This document shows, in pieces, positions 7,698 through 15,931 of a stretch of 43,357 nucleotides of DNA (within the stretch, counting starts at the first letter, position 1; every line of letters starts with the position of its first letter). A program made the translations under genes and the position numbers. The notes below the pieces were generated by a model. It ran no database searches. It was not told the origin of the DNA and was given only the letters and a program-made list of their open reading frames with translations. This DNA comes from Bacillota bacterium (GTDB lineage: Bacteria; Bacillota; Clostridia; Acetivibrionales; DUMC01): positions 1 to 43,357 of the forward strand of contig JABUEW010000024.1 in assembly GCA_013314855.1 (NCBI GenBank), read 5' to 3'.

Positions 7698-8805
7698 TGG
7701 CTGTCACCGTCCCTGTCACCGGGAATTCATCACCAGCCAACTGTAGGTTTGTGCCAGCTCCATTGACGGTAAGCCCTGTATAATCGACGACCCCCTGGGT
7801 ATTTATTATGCATGCGCCTATTTCCGATATCCTTACAAGTCCACCAACACCAACCCTGATATAGTATTCATCAAACGCTTGTTTAACAGCATCGAGGGTT
7901 GTGACCGGATCAGCTCCTTCTTCAATCGTCCATGTAAATTCTATATTCAGCACATACTGCACAGGAGCCACTACTGTAACAAGTGCGCCTATCGGTGCAA
8001 GGCCGCCAACGTTTTTTCCACCTGGAGCTATATGTTCCTGAACTGCATCAATTAATGCCTGGTTTGCAGGCTGGCCGTTAGAGTCTATGACTATTATCTT
8101 CACGGTTCCGGCCCCATTCCATTCAGGAACCACATAAATTTCTCCAACACCGTCAACTTCCTTCGCCCACAATTTGTAATCCGAAATGGAACCGGACATT
8201 GGTATATTCCGTTTTGCTTCCAGGATTCTTGAGCGCAGGGATTCGTCATCTTCCTCCTCGGTTCCACCGGATGTCGGCCCCAGGTTTATTGTTGAAGTTA
8301 TACCTGCCTGTGGCTGCTGCATCAAGGTTATGGTATTGCTTGCCACATTTCCGGATGTGCCTGCCAAAACCGCCTCAATAGGTATGTCTACATATCCTGA
8401 AACATTGATATTGGCTGAAGATAATGTCTTGAACTCTGTGGACGGCTGATCACCGACAGCAGGAGTCGCAATAATAAAACCTTCAGGAATGAATACGCCT
8501 TCCAAGCCGTAAAACCGTTGCGTGCCGGTTGCACTTACAGCAGCTTTTCTGCTTAATCCGGCCATTTCCGCATGCATGTCAAGATATATTCCGTATGCCC
8601 ATTGAGGGAAGCACACCTTTATGGTTTCATTAAGCTTAAACTCCACCATTTCCGCCTTTTCAATTGCTACAGGCATTGTTGCGTCATGAAAAAACTGAGC
8701 CTCGGAAGTGTCAAGGTCTAAAGGCACATTTGCTTTCATGTTATTGTGAATTGTTTCAACATCTTGGTTCTGCAAAAAGTCCGGAGCCACATATTCAGTA
8801 CCCAT
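7690..8805 (-). CDS. Baseplate assembly protein J (XkdT/Mu gp47-like)
   Basis: 371 residues, full length for Baseplate_J. Typical blocks are present: LDTSEAQFFHDA near residue 30, ATGTQRFYGLEG, VPEGFIIATP, TSGNVASNTI, and the signature GTEEEDDESLRSRILEAKR near residue 180, followed by LWAKEVDGVGEIYVVPEWNG. The protein forms the wedge ring of contractile-tail baseplates. An AAAGGGGTGG site precedes the ATG. It sits between XkdS-like and XkdU-like genes in the usual PBSX order. Confidence 0.93.
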   Translation of the reverse strand: MGTEYVAPDFLQNQDVETIHNNMKANVPLDLDTSEAQFFHDATMPVAIEKAEMVEFKLNETIKVCFPQWAYGIYLDMHAEMAGLSRKAAVSATGTQRFYGLEGVFIPEGFIIATPAVGDQPSTEFKTLSSANINVSGYVDIPIEAVLAGTSGNVASNTITLMQQPQAGITSTINLGPTSGGTEEEDDESLRSRILEAKRNIPMSGSISDYKLWAKEVDGVGEIYVVPEWNGAGTVKIIVIDSNGQPANQALIDAVQEHIAPGGKNVGGLAPIGALVTVVAPVQYVLNIEFTWTIEEGADPVTTLDAVKQAFDEYYIRVGVGGLVRISEIGACIINTQGVVDYTGLTVNGAGTNLQLAGDEFPVTGTVTANE

Positions 8806-8818
8806 ATGTCCACCCCTT

Positions 8819-9271
8819 TCATAGCTTGATAGTCACACCCATCTTCTCAGGCGCACCTATTTTCGGATAAACTGTAAAACTTGCATATACATTGTCGCCA
8901 GTCCAGGTAAATTTAAAATCGCGTACCGAATCTGTCCGTGGATCAGCCAGTAGAGCTTCAGTAACCGTCCTTTCCAAAACCGACTCAGCTGCCTTCCTGG
9001 ACGGCTGCTTTCTTACCTCATCACTTTCAATGCCTATGGCATCTGAATAAGCCAGGCATGATCCCCTTTCCGTCAGGAGTGTTTTCATACACCACTGTGC
9101 CCATGCAGTATGCCCATCCGCCTCTTTAACCTTGTTGCCTCCATCCATAACAAAGTCGCCAAGCTCAAAATCAAACTTCCATGACCGCCCATATTTTATT
9201 GTGCTGGTTTTTTGCTCTTCAGGCATAACCAAAGGCATCTCAAAAACAGGGAACAGGTTTTTATCTGCCAT
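8819..9271 (-). CDS. Baseplate protein XkdS/gp25-like (DUF2634)
   Basis: 150 residues. The N-terminal EMPLVMPEEQKTS and the segment RSWKFDFELGDFV are typical of the DUF2634 family, which is the T4 gp25-type lysozyme-like baseplate wedge component. The HTAWAQWCMKTLLTERGSC segment fits the same family. A TTAGGAGGG site precedes the ATG. Gene order with XkdR and XkdT homologues supports the call. Confidence 0.88.
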   Translation of the reverse strand: MADKNLFPVFEMPLVMPEEQKTSTIKYGRSWKFDFELGDFVMDGGNKVKEADGHTAWAQWCMKTLLTERGSCLAYSDAIGIESDEVRKQPSRKAAESVLERTVTEALLADPRTDSVRDFKFTWTGDNVYASFTVYPKIGAPEKMGVTIKL

Positions 9272-9281
9272 AGTATCCCTC

Positions 9282-9713
9282 CTAACCCGGAACCACTATA
9301 TCTATTACTACCGGGTCGGTTCCGTCATTGACCCATGCCACAAGGACTCTATCACCAGGTTTTAAAGGCTTCATTAAATCCGGAAGTACTACATCGTGGA
9401 TGTGCTGTCCTTCGGTATCAGGATGGCTATGAACACCGTCCCCGGAATATTGTGAGTGACCACCGCTTGGTCCATGTGGATGCTGGCCCTGATTTTCTGC
9501 CGTGATAGTTAACGGCTGCTCTGCATTAAGCGTAAGGCTCCTGCAGACAAGATATTCTCCTTTGGGTATTGCTATTGGAAACCTGTCCGTAAGCAGGCTA
9601 TAGTCGCTCTTTATCGTTCCAAGCTCCAATATATCAGGCTTGCTGCCTGTTTGCTTCATCCTTGACAACAGAACCCTTGCGAGTTTGTTTACTCCTTTGT
9701 TGCTCTGGGACAT
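9282..9713 (-). CDS. XkdR-like baseplate protein (DUF2577) with a His-rich insert
   Basis: 143 residues. The ends match DUF2577: N-terminal KLARVLLSRMKQTG and C-terminal LKPGDRVLVAWVNDGTDPVVI. The middle (about residues 76-107) holds a Gly/His-rich stretch with nine histidines including HPHG, HSHPD and HIHD. HxH motifs bind an iron ion at the tips of contractile spikes in other phages, so a metal site is a reasonable inference; other DUF2577 proteins also carry such loops. It overlaps the XkdQ-like stop by one base and has GGAGGTGG upstream. Confidence 0.85.
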   Translation of the reverse strand: MSQSNKGVNKLARVLLSRMKQTGSKPDILELGTIKSDYSLLTDRFPIAIPKGEYLVCRSLTLNAEQPLTITAENQGQHPHGPSGGHSQYSGDGVHSHPDTEGQHIHDVVLPDLMKPLKPGDRVLVAWVNDGTDPVVIDIVVPG

Positions 9714-10705
9714 TATGGTTCCACCTCCATTGTCATAGTCCTTGCAGTAGCATCGTGCTGAATACCGGTGATGTAATAATAGCCGTAAAGATTTCCGGCA
9801 TTTACATATATTTTGTCGCCTTTCCTTAGGAAAGGTAAATCGGGAGCCTGTATACTTGTGGCTCTTCGTGGCTTTCCTTGCTCATCAAGGATATCTTTTG
9901 CAGATGATTTTGCGGATGCAAGCGTATCATCCTGTTCACGGTGAAATATTCTCTGCAGTACACCAAATTCCGTCCTGCCGTCTACAATTGCTTCAACAGG
10001 AGATCGTCCTTCGCTATCCTCGGCTCCTACTATCTTGACCCTTGTAACCAGGTCTTCAATGTCCTGCCGATCGCTTGTAACTATCGTGTTATTATCTGCT
10101 GCAAAATGGTATACAAGCCTGTTGGAGCCTCTCGGTATTATTTCAACCTTTCCATTACTGCTTCTGACTATGAACTTACCCGCACCTTTTTTCTTCGCAT
10201 CGTCCAGCACCTCAAGAACCATGGCAGCCAGTGTCTGTGATTTGAATACCTTTTTAGCCATTGCAATGTCAGGCCCTTCATATTTTGCCACTGGCACACC
10301 CCAATCCTCAAATATGTCCAGTATAATGCTTTTACTGCTGGTTCCTGCAGAATAGTACCTGTTGTCATCGGATTTCCGAAGGTAAATCAGGTTATCGTAT
10401 GCTGTAATGTTCAGGTCTTTTTTTGCTGAACTTCTATAATCCCAGTTAAAAATGGTACCCTGGAATATTTCTTCGGTTCCGGTACCCCAGTTTGATGTAA
10501 TAAAAACCTTGCTTCCCAGAGCCGCAAGCTGTGTTATATATGTTCCTTCAACCGCTATGTTGTGTAGAGTGGCCTGCATCCTTACAGCAAGCTCTCCCGG
10601 ATTTTCCTCCCACGAGAGAGCCTGCTGCAGTTCGGCCATCATATATTTTCTGCCCTGGGAATTAAGTAGCACAAATTCATAGCTTATATCCTTCAGGTCT
10701 ATCAT
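9713..10705 (-). CDS. Baseplate hub protein XkdQ-like
   Basis: 330 residues, the usual length for XkdQ/gpD-like hub proteins of the late control D superfamily. Fits include the N-terminal ALSWEENPGELAVRM, the GTGTEEIFQGTIFNW block, ITAYDNLIYLRKS, and a C-terminal DLPFLRKGDKIYVNAGNLYGYYYI block. It forms the hub that connects tube and spike. Located after the LysM protein and before the XkdR homologue, exactly as in PBSX. GAGGTGG precedes the ATG. Confidence 0.88.
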   Translation of the reverse strand: MIDLKDISYEFVLLNSQGRKYMMAELQQALSWEENPGELAVRMQATLHNIAVEGTYITQLAALGSKVFITSNWGTGTEEIFQGTIFNWDYRSSAKKDLNITAYDNLIYLRKSDDNRYYSAGTSSKSIILDIFEDWGVPVAKYEGPDIAMAKKVFKSQTLAAMVLEVLDDAKKKGAGKFIVRSSNGKVEIIPRGSNRLVYHFAADNNTIVTSDRQDIEDLVTRVKIVGAEDSEGRSPVEAIVDGRTEFGVLQRIFHREQDDTLASAKSSAKDILDEQGKPRRATSIQAPDLPFLRKGDKIYVNAGNLYGYYYITGIQHDATARTMTMEVEP

Positions 10706-10717
10706 GGCACCACCTCA

Positions 10718-11365
10718 TCATACCGGGAGCTTTAAAACCTGACCGGCGTAAATAATGTTCGGGTCTTTTAGGGGCGGCTTGTTTAATTCAAATATTTCAG
10801 GATACCTTGACCCTTTACCAAGCTCCTTTTGCGCTATTTTCCACAAGGAATCCCCCGGCTTGACAATGTAGGTCGGCTGTTTTGGCGGAGCCGGTCTTGA
10901 TACTGTCTTTGTATTTTCTGAAGATTGCGGCTTATTTTGCCATTCATCCACTGTATAGACTTTAATTTCTACTGCCTGGGTGAACGTGATCCTGTAGTCA
11001 CAGTCTCCAAATCCACTTCCCCATACCGGCTCGAACGTTTCAATGTATACGTCCATATTTATTGGGGTTTCGGTTATTAAGAGCTGCAGTTTTGTACCTG
11101 TCTCCTTGTATTTTTTTAACAGATTGTGTATTTCAATAGGGCTGCTCCAGGTTTTCACAAACGACATATTTTTGCGTGGCTCTCCCGGAAGCTTCCCTTC
11201 CCAGGAGACAACATCAAGCTTGTTTCCTTTCGGGAGCTTGACTTCACCAAGGTGCATTATATCATAGGTTACCATGTTGGCTCCTGTACTTACCGTTACC
11301 ATTTCCGGATTCATAGGAAAGTGTATTCTTGTATTTGTCTTAGGTTCTGTTACATAAAAATCCAT
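10718..11365 (-). CDS. XkdP-like tail protein with LysM domain
   Basis: About 215 residues from the ATG at 11365 (MDFYVTEPKT), chosen because TAGGGGTGG sits just before it. The first 140 residues match the XkdP tail protein (PMNPEMVTV, YDIMHLGEVKLP). A Pro-rich linker leads to a C-terminal LysM domain of about 50 residues (YIVKPGDSLWKIAQ ... AGQVLKLPV) that binds N-acetylglucosamine polymers. It probably sits at the inner end of the tail tube near the baseplate and contacts peptidoglycan. Follows the tape measure gene with a 11-base gap. Confidence 0.9.
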   Translation of the reverse strand: MDFYVTEPKTNTRIHFPMNPEMVTVSTGANMVTYDIMHLGEVKLPKGNKLDVVSWEGKLPGEPRKNMSFVKTWSSPIEIHNLLKKYKETGTKLQLLITETPINMDVYIETFEPVWGSGFGDCDYRITFTQAVEIKVYTVDEWQNKPQSSENTKTVSRPAPPKQPTYIVKPGDSLWKIAQKELGKGSRYPEIFELNKPPLKDPNIIYAGQVLKLPV

Positions 11366-11376
11366 TAAAACCACCC

Positions 11377-14300
11377 CTAATCAGGCATATTCTGAAATAC
11401 ACCGCTCAATTTGCTTGCAATTTCACTGCTCAGCTCATCTGCAAGCTCATCCTGATTTTCCCGTATAACTGCAATTATTTCATCTGCATTCGCTGCAGCC
11501 TTGATATCATACGTCGGGCTGCTTTGAACCTGGACTTTTAATGTTATTCCCTGTTTTCCTGCAAAGGGTACCTTATATGGGACGGGTGCATTCACATAGT
11601 CCACTTTGGTTGGTTCTTCATTTGTGTCTGGAAATGTCCTGAGTGCATCTTTCAGGTTTCCTAAGATGCCCACATTGGCATACGGCCCTATTTCATCTGC
11701 AGCATAATCTGCATTAGAAAAAGCCATTCTGCTCAAATTGAATCCAAAGATGCCGCCAACTTGGTTCCAAAGGTCGATACCCCGGCTGCGCCTGGAAGAG
11801 GAAAGGGGAATAATTGCTTCCGGCCCCGCCTCGGCAACCAGTCCGATATGCGGTCGGTGTAGTATACCGCCGGTTGCGTGAGGCGATATGCTGTTAGTAT
11901 CAGGATAATATCCGCTTTGTATGCTTTTATCCGGATTGCTTTCACTCATGTACCTGGCAAGTACGTCAATATTAATCTTTTTCTCTGTAGGTAGTTCTTT
12001 CATTTTGCGTTCCAGCTCGGATACTTTTCCAATGGCTTCAAGGAACCTTTGCTGTTCCGCTTCGCTTAACAAGTAATATTTTTGTGCCTGCTCTTCAAGT
12101 GTACCGCCAAGGTCAAATTCTATAAGCTTTTTCTGAGCTTCATATAAGCTGCTGTATTGGTCTCTTAACTGTGCAAGCTGTTCATCTTCTTTCAGCAGGG
12201 CATCAATAACTTTCAACCTTTCTTCTTCAAAAGTTTTATCCTGCATTGCAAATGAAAATCCTGCCAATCCGCTGCCGCTGAAATCATATCCGAGCGTCCG
12301 TGCCACTTCATTGATCTTATCAAGCAAAGTCTGAACTCTTTCCGAATCCTTTTCCCAATCATATCCTTCCTTATGCCTGTCCTGGAATAATTTCATCATT
12401 TCAAGCTCGTAGGTTTTAAATTGAGATATGGCCTTCTCTAGGGCATCCTTTTCTTCTTGCAACTTGTTCATTCTATCTTTTGCAGCTCTGAACCGGTCTT
12501 CGATCTTTGCAAAGTTCATCTCTCCTGTAGCGACTTCCTGCTCTAATTTCAGTTTTGCCGATTGCCTGTCTGCTTCGGTTATGTCCTTTAATAAATTTAG
12601 TTTTTCCTTCAGTTTCCCATTTTCAATGTCGTACTGCGTTATAAGGCCGGGATATATTCCTGCCAGGCTTTCTATTACTGCCTGAAGCTTGTTTTGGGCT
12701 TCCGCCATTTCTTCGGTAGTGCCTTTACCCTCAATGATAAATTGGTTAAGACGGTTGTATTCATCGGAAAGCCTTTTTGTGCTGTATGCCTTATCGGCCA
12801 TATTCTGGTATTCATTGGCTGCAGATCTCAAATCCCTTGCTGTTTTTTCAATTTTTCCACTGCCGTCGATCCATCCCGAAATCGTTTTTCCAAGCTTTCC
12901 TCCAAAAAATAATGCTCCGAGTCCACCTATCCCCGCTCCAATAGCGGTACCCAGTCCCGGTAATATTGCAGTGCCTATGGCGGCACCTAATGCTACCATG
13001 GCAGCCTTTGAACCACCACTTGCATATGCAGTCCGCCTTTCTTTTTCATTGCGAGTATTTACCGCATATGCAAGGTCGTTGATTGCTGAAAAAGCTCCCA
13101 ATGCACCGGCAGCCCAACCAGCAGTTGTTGCCAAGCCTGCAGCGGTTATGCTTCCGGCTGCGGTTGCCGCAGCTGTGCCAGCGCTTGCTGCGGCTGTCCC
13201 TGCCCCGGTTGTTGCTGCAGTACCGGCTGCTCCGCCTATTCCTGAAAAAAGTTTTGTTGCACCTCCTAATACCTTAAATCCGCCAAGCTTTGCGAACACT
13301 CCACCAATCAGCAAAGTCGATAGCCATGCCGTTTTTGACGGGCTTTCTCCTCCAGGAAGCAAGGTTGCCGCATCCTTAAATATTCCCTTTAATGCGTTCA
13401 ATATTGCTTTTCCGACCTTTTTGCCCTCAAATCCTTTGATAAACCCTTCAGCAAAAGTCATACCTATGTTCAAGCCATCATCCATAGCCGAACTTTTTAA
13501 ACTCAGTCCCAATAAGCCAAGTATTCCTGATTTCAAAGCATTACCTAATCCTTGGCCTACTTGAGCGGCTTTTCCCATAAGCCATGTTTTCCCTTTACCG
13601 TTCCACCATTCCTGGAATGGTTCTACAATCACCATATCCCAGGCAAGTTTTGCCTTTTCTCCGAAAGTTTTTGCCGCCTTCCATTCTGCGCTATTTACCA
13701 AACCAAAAATAGACTCTCTCCATTTCTCGACCTTGCTAATTATCCAATCTGATATATTTCGGCCCGCTGACTTAATAGCCTCTCCCCATTTTGTAATTTT
13801 GTCCTGGTTAATATCGATCCAATCAACAAGCTTCGTTAAAAGCGGGGTTATGCCTTCCCTGAGGCCATCACCCCATCTCCTTATGATTTTATTGCTAAAG
13901 GTATCCTTAATGGTTGACAAGAGACCTTTTAACGTCCTGCTTTGCTTTTGCATCATGCCCCCGAATCGCTCTTCCATACCTTCAAGCAATGCCTGTATTG
14001 CTCTGCCTGCTTCGATCCCTTCCTGCCCGATATCCGCAACTTGTTCCTGGGTAAGCCCGAGCTTCTGCATCAATATTTCAGCTGCCGGCACTCCAAGCTC
14101 TTGTAGCTGCAGCATTTCCTGGGTCATTACGCGGCCCTTGGCCTGCATCTGGCCCAACGCCCGGACAATCCTCTCTATTCCTTCACTGCCTGCTCCTAGT
14201 CCGGAAGATGTATCGCCAATAGTTTCAAGCATTGGGAGTACCTTTTCTATATTAAACCCAAATGCCTGCATTAATTTTGCGCTATCGGCCAATTCCGGAA

Positions 14301-14787
14301 ACTCGAACGGCGTCCTGTTCGCAAAATCCTCTGCTTCGGCCAGAAACTTTGTTGCCTTTTCTGCGGACTTTAGCATAGTCTCAAATGCGATTTGTGTCTG
14401 CTCAAAATCTCCGGACATATCCAACGGCTTGACGAAACCGCCCCATACTCCCGCACCGGCGGTCAGCAATCCAACAACGGATGTTGCTAGCCTGAATACT
14501 GCCTGCAGCGGTTTTGTCGCAAGGTCTAATACGCGGACAGTGAACCGGAATGTCTTTCCGGCCAATCCCCAGGCTTTCCTGCCCACAGAGTCAAGAACAG
14601 CAGAAGCTTTGTCTATGGCTGAAGCTACAAGCCGGAGCCTGGTTTTGTTCATGCTGTTTATTTGCTTCTTCGTGCGGTCTATGCTGAGCTCAAATTTGCT
14701 GACTTTTGCCTGTGCCTGCCCGAGTGCCGGTTCCGTATTGTCGGATACGTTTATCGGTATTTCAATCCTGTAGACCTGTTCAGCCAT
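11377..14787 (-). CDS. Tail tape measure protein
   Basis: 1136 residues, the largest protein here. It has N-terminal coiled-coil, a hydrophobic stretch near residue 107, the tape-measure core motif around FEQTQIAFETMLKS, a long Ala/Gly-rich hydrophobic stretch near residues 495-600, long coiled coils (LKLEQEVATGEM onward) and the common C-terminal block HATGGILHRPHIG...AEAGPEAIIPLS. It sets tail length and helps DNA ejection. The ATG overlaps the stop of the -1 frameshifted chaperone product (ATGA). Long open frames on the opposite strand are shadows of its codon composition. Confidence 0.93.
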   Translation of the reverse strand: MAEQVYRIEIPINVSDNTEPALGQAQAKVSKFELSIDRTKKQINSMNKTRLRLVASAIDKASAVLDSVGRKAWGLAGKTFRFTVRVLDLATKPLQAVFRLATSVVGLLTAGAGVWGGFVKPLDMSGDFEQTQIAFETMLKSAEKATKFLAEAEDFANRTPFEFPELADSAKLMQAFGFNIEKVLPMLETIGDTSSGLGAGSEGIERIVRALGQMQAKGRVMTQEMLQLQELGVPAAEILMQKLGLTQEQVADIGQEGIEAGRAIQALLEGMEERFGGMMQKQSRTLKGLLSTIKDTFSNKIIRRWGDGLREGITPLLTKLVDWIDINQDKITKWGEAIKSAGRNISDWIISKVEKWRESIFGLVNSAEWKAAKTFGEKAKLAWDMVIVEPFQEWWNGKGKTWLMGKAAQVGQGLGNALKSGILGLLGLSLKSSAMDDGLNIGMTFAEGFIKGFEGKKVGKAILNALKGIFKDAATLLPGGESPSKTAWLSTLLIGGVFAKLGGFKVLGGATKLFSGIGGAAGTAATTGAGTAAASAGTAAATAAGSITAAGLATTAGWAAGALGAFSAINDLAYAVNTRNEKERRTAYASGGSKAAMVALGAAIGTAILPGLGTAIGAGIGGLGALFFGGKLGKTISGWIDGSGKIEKTARDLRSAANEYQNMADKAYSTKRLSDEYNRLNQFIIEGKGTTEEMAEAQNKLQAVIESLAGIYPGLITQYDIENGKLKEKLNLLKDITEADRQSAKLKLEQEVATGEMNFAKIEDRFRAAKDRMNKLQEEKDALEKAISQFKTYELEMMKLFQDRHKEGYDWEKDSERVQTLLDKINEVARTLGYDFSGSGLAGFSFAMQDKTFEEERLKVIDALLKEDEQLAQLRDQYSSLYEAQKKLIEFDLGGTLEEQAQKYYLLSEAEQQRFLEAIGKVSELERKMKELPTEKKINIDVLARYMSESNPDKSIQSGYYPDTNSISPHATGGILHRPHIGLVAEAGPEAIIPLSSSRRSRGIDLWNQVGGIFGFNLSRMAFSNADYAADEIGPYANVGILGNLKDALRTFPDTNEEPTKVDYVNAPVPYKVPFAGKQGITLKVQVQSSPTYDIKAAANADEIIAVIRENQDELADELSSEIASKLSGVFQNMPD

Positions 14788-15463
14788 CAGCCATTCACTC
14801 CTTTCATTTTCTCCAAAGCCTCCACTTCGGCTTCAATGGTAACTTCCATTGAAGCCTTGCAAAAGGCTATTATCCCGGGTGGCTTGGACAGTATTTCATC
14901 CGGTGTCCTGCCGGTCCTTTGGAATATATAATGCAATATTGTAGCCTGACCTCCGGCCTTTATGAGTTTTTTGCGACTTCCTCCATGCTGGAATCGTACC
15001 CGGAGATCTTATCAATAATCTCTACAATTTTATCCTTCTCTCCGGCAAACAGGACTTTATCTATCAGGTCTATGCCGTTTAACACCCTAAGCTCCTTCCA
15101 TGCATCTTTATTGTCCCATATCTTTTCTCTGTCCTCTTTGATAGTCGCCGTATATATTAATGCACTACGGTATCTTACTGTGTCGGTTTCCTCGGGCAGC
15201 TTCAATCCCCCGAAGCCCTTATTTCGAACATATCTAGTATATTTGTCTCTGCATGCGTTATATTCATCCTCGCCTAACGGCCTTACCCTGAAGCTGAATA
15301 GGATATTACCTTTCCTTGAAATATCGACCCTTGCGAAATTGCTTTCATCCTGTCTGCCTTCCGCTGCTTTCAACAATGCTGCAAGCAATGCGTTTTCGTT
15401 CACGAGATATTCTTCTTTTGTCGGTATATCCTGCGTCATGTCCTTTTCATCGAAATTATCCAT
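14787..15463 (-). CDS. Frameshifted tail assembly chaperone (XkdN-like, -1 product)
   Basis: Product of the preceding gene extended by a -1 shift at 14966-14972. After AAA AAA CTC the new frame encodes about 60 residues (LIKAGGQATILHYIF ... EVEALEKMKGVNG) and ends at TGA 14787-14789, overlapping the tape measure ATG. The gpG/gpGT arrangement of lambda and the equivalent in contractile-tail phages makes a long chaperone in low amount that loads tube subunits on the tape measure. The extension has its own coding-like composition and no start codon or ribosome site, which supports frameshifting. Confidence 0.85.
14960..15463 (-). CDS. Tail assembly chaperone, short form (XkdN-like)
   Basis: 167 residues, acidic, starting with MDNFDEKDMTQD after TTAGGAGGTG, overlapping the tube stop by one base. 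The block FSFRVRPLGEDEYNACRD is typical of XkdN-type chaperones, which keep the tape measure soluble before tube assembly. It stops at TAA (14960-14962), five codons after the start of the slippery region, giving the abundant short form. Confidence 0.88.
   Translation of the reverse strand: MDNFDEKDMTQDIPTKEEYLVNENALLAALLKAAEGRQDESNFARVDISRKGNILFSFRVRPLGEDEYNACRDKYTRYVRNKGFGGLKLPEETDTVRYRSALIYTATIKEDREKIWDNKDAWKELRVLNGIDLIDKVLFAGEKDKIVEIIDKISGYDSSMEEVAKNS
14966..14972 (-). other. Programmed -1 frameshift slippery heptamer
   Basis: Minus-strand sequence A AAA AAC fits X XXY YYZ with the zero frame reading GCA AAA AAC TCA TAA. The zero-frame stop follows two codons later, and the -1 frame is open for about 60 codons up to the tape measure gene. 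Both position and heptamer are those of tail-chaperone frameshift sites. Confidence 0.85.
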
Positions 15464-15915
15464 TATACGGCACCTCCTAATAATTCTTGCAGATCCGGCG
15501 GCTCATTTACCCTAAACGACCATGCCCTGGTTATTATATCGCCTGGCTGTATGTTGGCAAGGTCGATGGAGCCGTCAGGCACGCATGCTCTAAATATCTG
15601 GCGGCTTGCCGTACCATCGTGGCCATTTATCTTGCCCTGGAAACCAAACTGCGGTTGCACTTTGTTTTTAAGGCCATCCATCAATTTTTTAAGCAGAACC
15701 ACATCCTTTATCACGGTCTCGGTAAATGTTAGGGTGACTGTATATGATACCAATACTGCCACGCTTAAAAGCTCACCTGCAGGCTGATAGTCCGTATTGG
15801 TTATATTAACCTGAGCCTGGAAGGTATTTACCTGGGCAAGGTAAGTTCCGTCCTCGGCATACAGTTCGCCATCTTTTCCCGTCAATATATACCGTGGATC
15901 AAGTTTCTCTTTCAT
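15463..15915 (-). CDS. Tail tube protein (XkdM-like)
   Basis: 150 residues. XkdM-type tube proteins of contractile tails show the same start (KLDPRYILTGKDGELYAEDGT) and the FQAQVNITN, YTVTLTFTETVIKD and IQPGDIITRAWSFRVNEPP blocks. It polymerises into the inner tube under the sheath. Strong GGAGGTGA site; 16 bases behind the sheath stop; order sheath-tube-chaperone-tape is canonical. Confidence 0.93.
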   Translation of the reverse strand: MKEKLDPRYILTGKDGELYAEDGTYLAQVNTFQAQVNITNTDYQPAGELLSVAVLVSYTVTLTFTETVIKDVVLLKKLMDGLKNKVQPQFGFQGKINGHDGTASRQIFRACVPDGSIDLANIQPGDIITRAWSFRVNEPPDLQELLGGAV

Positions 15916-15931
15916 TTATCATTCACCTCCG

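Noticed and set aside
12689-14773. Two long open frames (291 and 346 codons) on the plus strand
   Set aside because: They lie antisense to the tape measure gene, have no ribosome site, and their Ser/Pro/Ala-rich translations are what the reverse complement of an Ala/Lys-rich gene gives.
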